Shown here: positions 5,727 to 6,716 of the stretch, piece after piece
Layout of the letters: every line of letters begins with the position of its first letter
Numbering within the stretch: the stretch's first letter is position 1
Source of the DNA: Caldithrix sp.
GTDB lineage: Bacteria > KSB1 > UBA2214 > DYKH01
Length of the DNA stretch: 6,716 nucleotides
Direction of reading: 5' to 3'
Assembly (NCBI GenBank): GCA_020722685.1
Contig: DYKH01000250.1
Coordinates: 1-6,716 of the forward strand
Position numbers and translations under genes: made by a program
Notes under the pieces: generated by a model
Told to the model about the DNA's origin: nothing
The model's input: only the letters and a program-made list of their open reading frames with translations
Database searches by the model: none

Positions 5727-6716
5727 TCAGGGCGTCGGGCTTGGCCAGCGTTGATCGATTGCGTCGATTTTCTCCATCAGAGAATCTGGCAACTGAAGGC
5801 TCGCTGCGCCAATGTTTTCGCTCAGTTGATCGATACTCGTCGCCCCGATAATGACCGAGGTTGTAAACGATTTTTGCAGAACAAAAGCGATTGCCATTTG
5901 CGCCGGCGATAGCCCGTACGCCTTCGCCAATTCGAGATAAGCCTGCACGGCTTCATGCACATTGGGCTTGGCATAGCGTTGGCCGAAACCCGGAAATTCC
6001 GTCATTCGTCCGGCCGCATTCGGATTCATTTCATACTTGCCAGTCAGCAATCCGAATGCCAGCGGACTGTATGCCAACAGACCGATACCCGTTCGTTGGC
6101 TTACTTCTGCCAGACCATCCATTTCGAACCGTCGGTTCAGCAAATTGAATGCGTTCTGAATACTGACCACATGAGACAAACCCAGCCGCTCGGCTGCCTG
6201 CTCAAAGGACATCACGCCCCACGGGGTTTCGTTGGAGAGTCCGATTGCGCGTATCTTTCCCGCTTCAACCAAACGGGAAAGCGATTCGAGTTGATGTTCG
6301 ATCGATACGGCTTCACGCTCACGACGGCTGTCATAGTAGCGCTCACCAAACTGGGGGACATAACGTTCAGGCCAATGGATTTGATATAGATCAATGTAAT
6401 CGGTCTTCAAACGCTTGAGACTGCCTTCGACCGCCGACTGGATTTGCTCGGCATTCACCCTCGGCCCGCCGCGTATCCAGTCCATGCCACGAGCCGGGCC
6501 GGCAATTTTTGTGGCGATGATCAGATTATCTCGCCGCCGCCCCGCCAACCACGATCCCACGAACGACTCGGACCGGCCCTGTGTTTGCGCCCGAGCCGGT
6601 ACAGGGTACATTTCTGCGGTATCGATGAAATTGATGCCAGAGGAAAAAGCAAAGTCGAGTTGCCGATGGGCCTCTGCTTCTGTATTTTGCTGACCAAAGG
6701 TCATTGTGCCGAGGCA
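5727..6716 (-). CDS. tas: Tas-like aldo/keto reductase, 5' end outside window
   Basis: Aldo/keto reductases of this family are cytoplasmic NADPH-dependent enzymes with a (beta/alpha)8 barrel; the natural substrate of Tas is not known, though the E. coli gene was found by its ability to relieve a tyrosine requirement. The frame stays open to the right edge (CLGT before the ATG at 6704), matching GLGTMTFG of E. coli Tas, so that ATG is internal and about 16 N-terminal residues are missing. Counting from the window edge, the catalytic tetrad is Asp32, Tyr37 (FIDTAEMYPVP), Lys70 (IIATK) and His114 (LYQIHWPE). Further marks are IGLSNETPWGVM, a QNAFNLLNR stretch, LLAYSPLAFGLLTGKY and the cofactor-binding IIGATSIDQLSENI. 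The 329 visible residues agree with the 346 of the E. coli protein. The symbol is by resemblance. Confidence 0.9.
   Translation of the reverse strand, partial: CLGTMTFGQQNTEAEAHRQLDFAFSSGINFIDTAEMYPVPARAQTQGRSESFVGSWLAGRRRDNLIIATKIAGPARGMDWIRGGPRVNAEQIQSAVEGSLKRLKTDYIDLYQIHWPERYVPQFGERYYDSRREREAVSIEHQLESLSRLVEAGKIRAIGLSNETPWGVMSFEQAAERLGLSHVVSIQNAFNLLNRRFEMDGLAEVSQRTGIGLLAYSPLAFGLLTGKYEMNPNAAGRMTEFPGFGQRYAKPNVHEAVQAYLELAKAYGLSPAQMAIAFVLQKSFTTSVIIGATSIDQLSENIGAASLQLPDSLMEKIDAIDQRWPSPTP

Overview
This 6.7 kb window looks like core chromosome of a free-living proteobacterium, most likely a gammaproteobacterium. The reasons are the close resemblance to Escherichia coli proteins (MreB, DgkA, GcvH, MscL, YjdM and Tas all align by eye almost end to end), the moderate-to-high G+C content and tight gene packing. 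I cannot name the genus from the sequence alone. There are no tRNA or rRNA genes, insertion sequences, CRISPR arrays or phage genes.

Layout. Positions 2-1997 (+): the 3' half of mreB, then mreC and mreD, the cell-shape operon. Positions 2009-2764 (-): a two-gene unit, gcvH (glycine cleavage H protein) followed by dgkA (diacylglycerol kinase), converging on mreD with an 11-nt gap. Positions 2765-3016: non-coding, with the gcvH leader, a 7-bp dyad and a strong 18-bp-stem terminator. Positions 3017-3979 (-): a PspF-like sigma-54 activator with no receiver domain. Positions 3980-4130: a divergent promoter region. Positions 4131-4469 (+): yjdM, a small zinc-ribbon protein. Positions 4540-5085 (-): an exported Bcp/PrxQ-type peroxiredoxin converging on yjdM, with a hairpin between the two. 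Positions 5086-5304: a divergent intergenic region. Positions 5305-5715 (+): mscL, the large mechanosensitive channel. Positions 5727-6716 (-): a Tas-like aldo/keto reductase running off the right edge and converging on mscL with an 11-nt gap.

How the genes relate. Many products act at the cell envelope: MreBCD (wall elongation), DgkA (recycling of diacylglycerol in the inner membrane), MscL (osmotic safety valve) and the exported peroxiredoxin (periplasmic peroxide defence). The sigma-54 activator has the architecture of PspF, the envelope-stress activator, but its targets are not established here; a shared envelope-stress theme is only an inference. I see no convincing undescribed multi-gene system. 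The features most worth a second look are the receiver-less activator with its own promoter and terminator beside yjdM, the two dyads in the yjdM promoter and start region, the hairpin between yjdM and the peroxiredoxin gene, and the exported form of a usually cytoplasmic peroxiredoxin.
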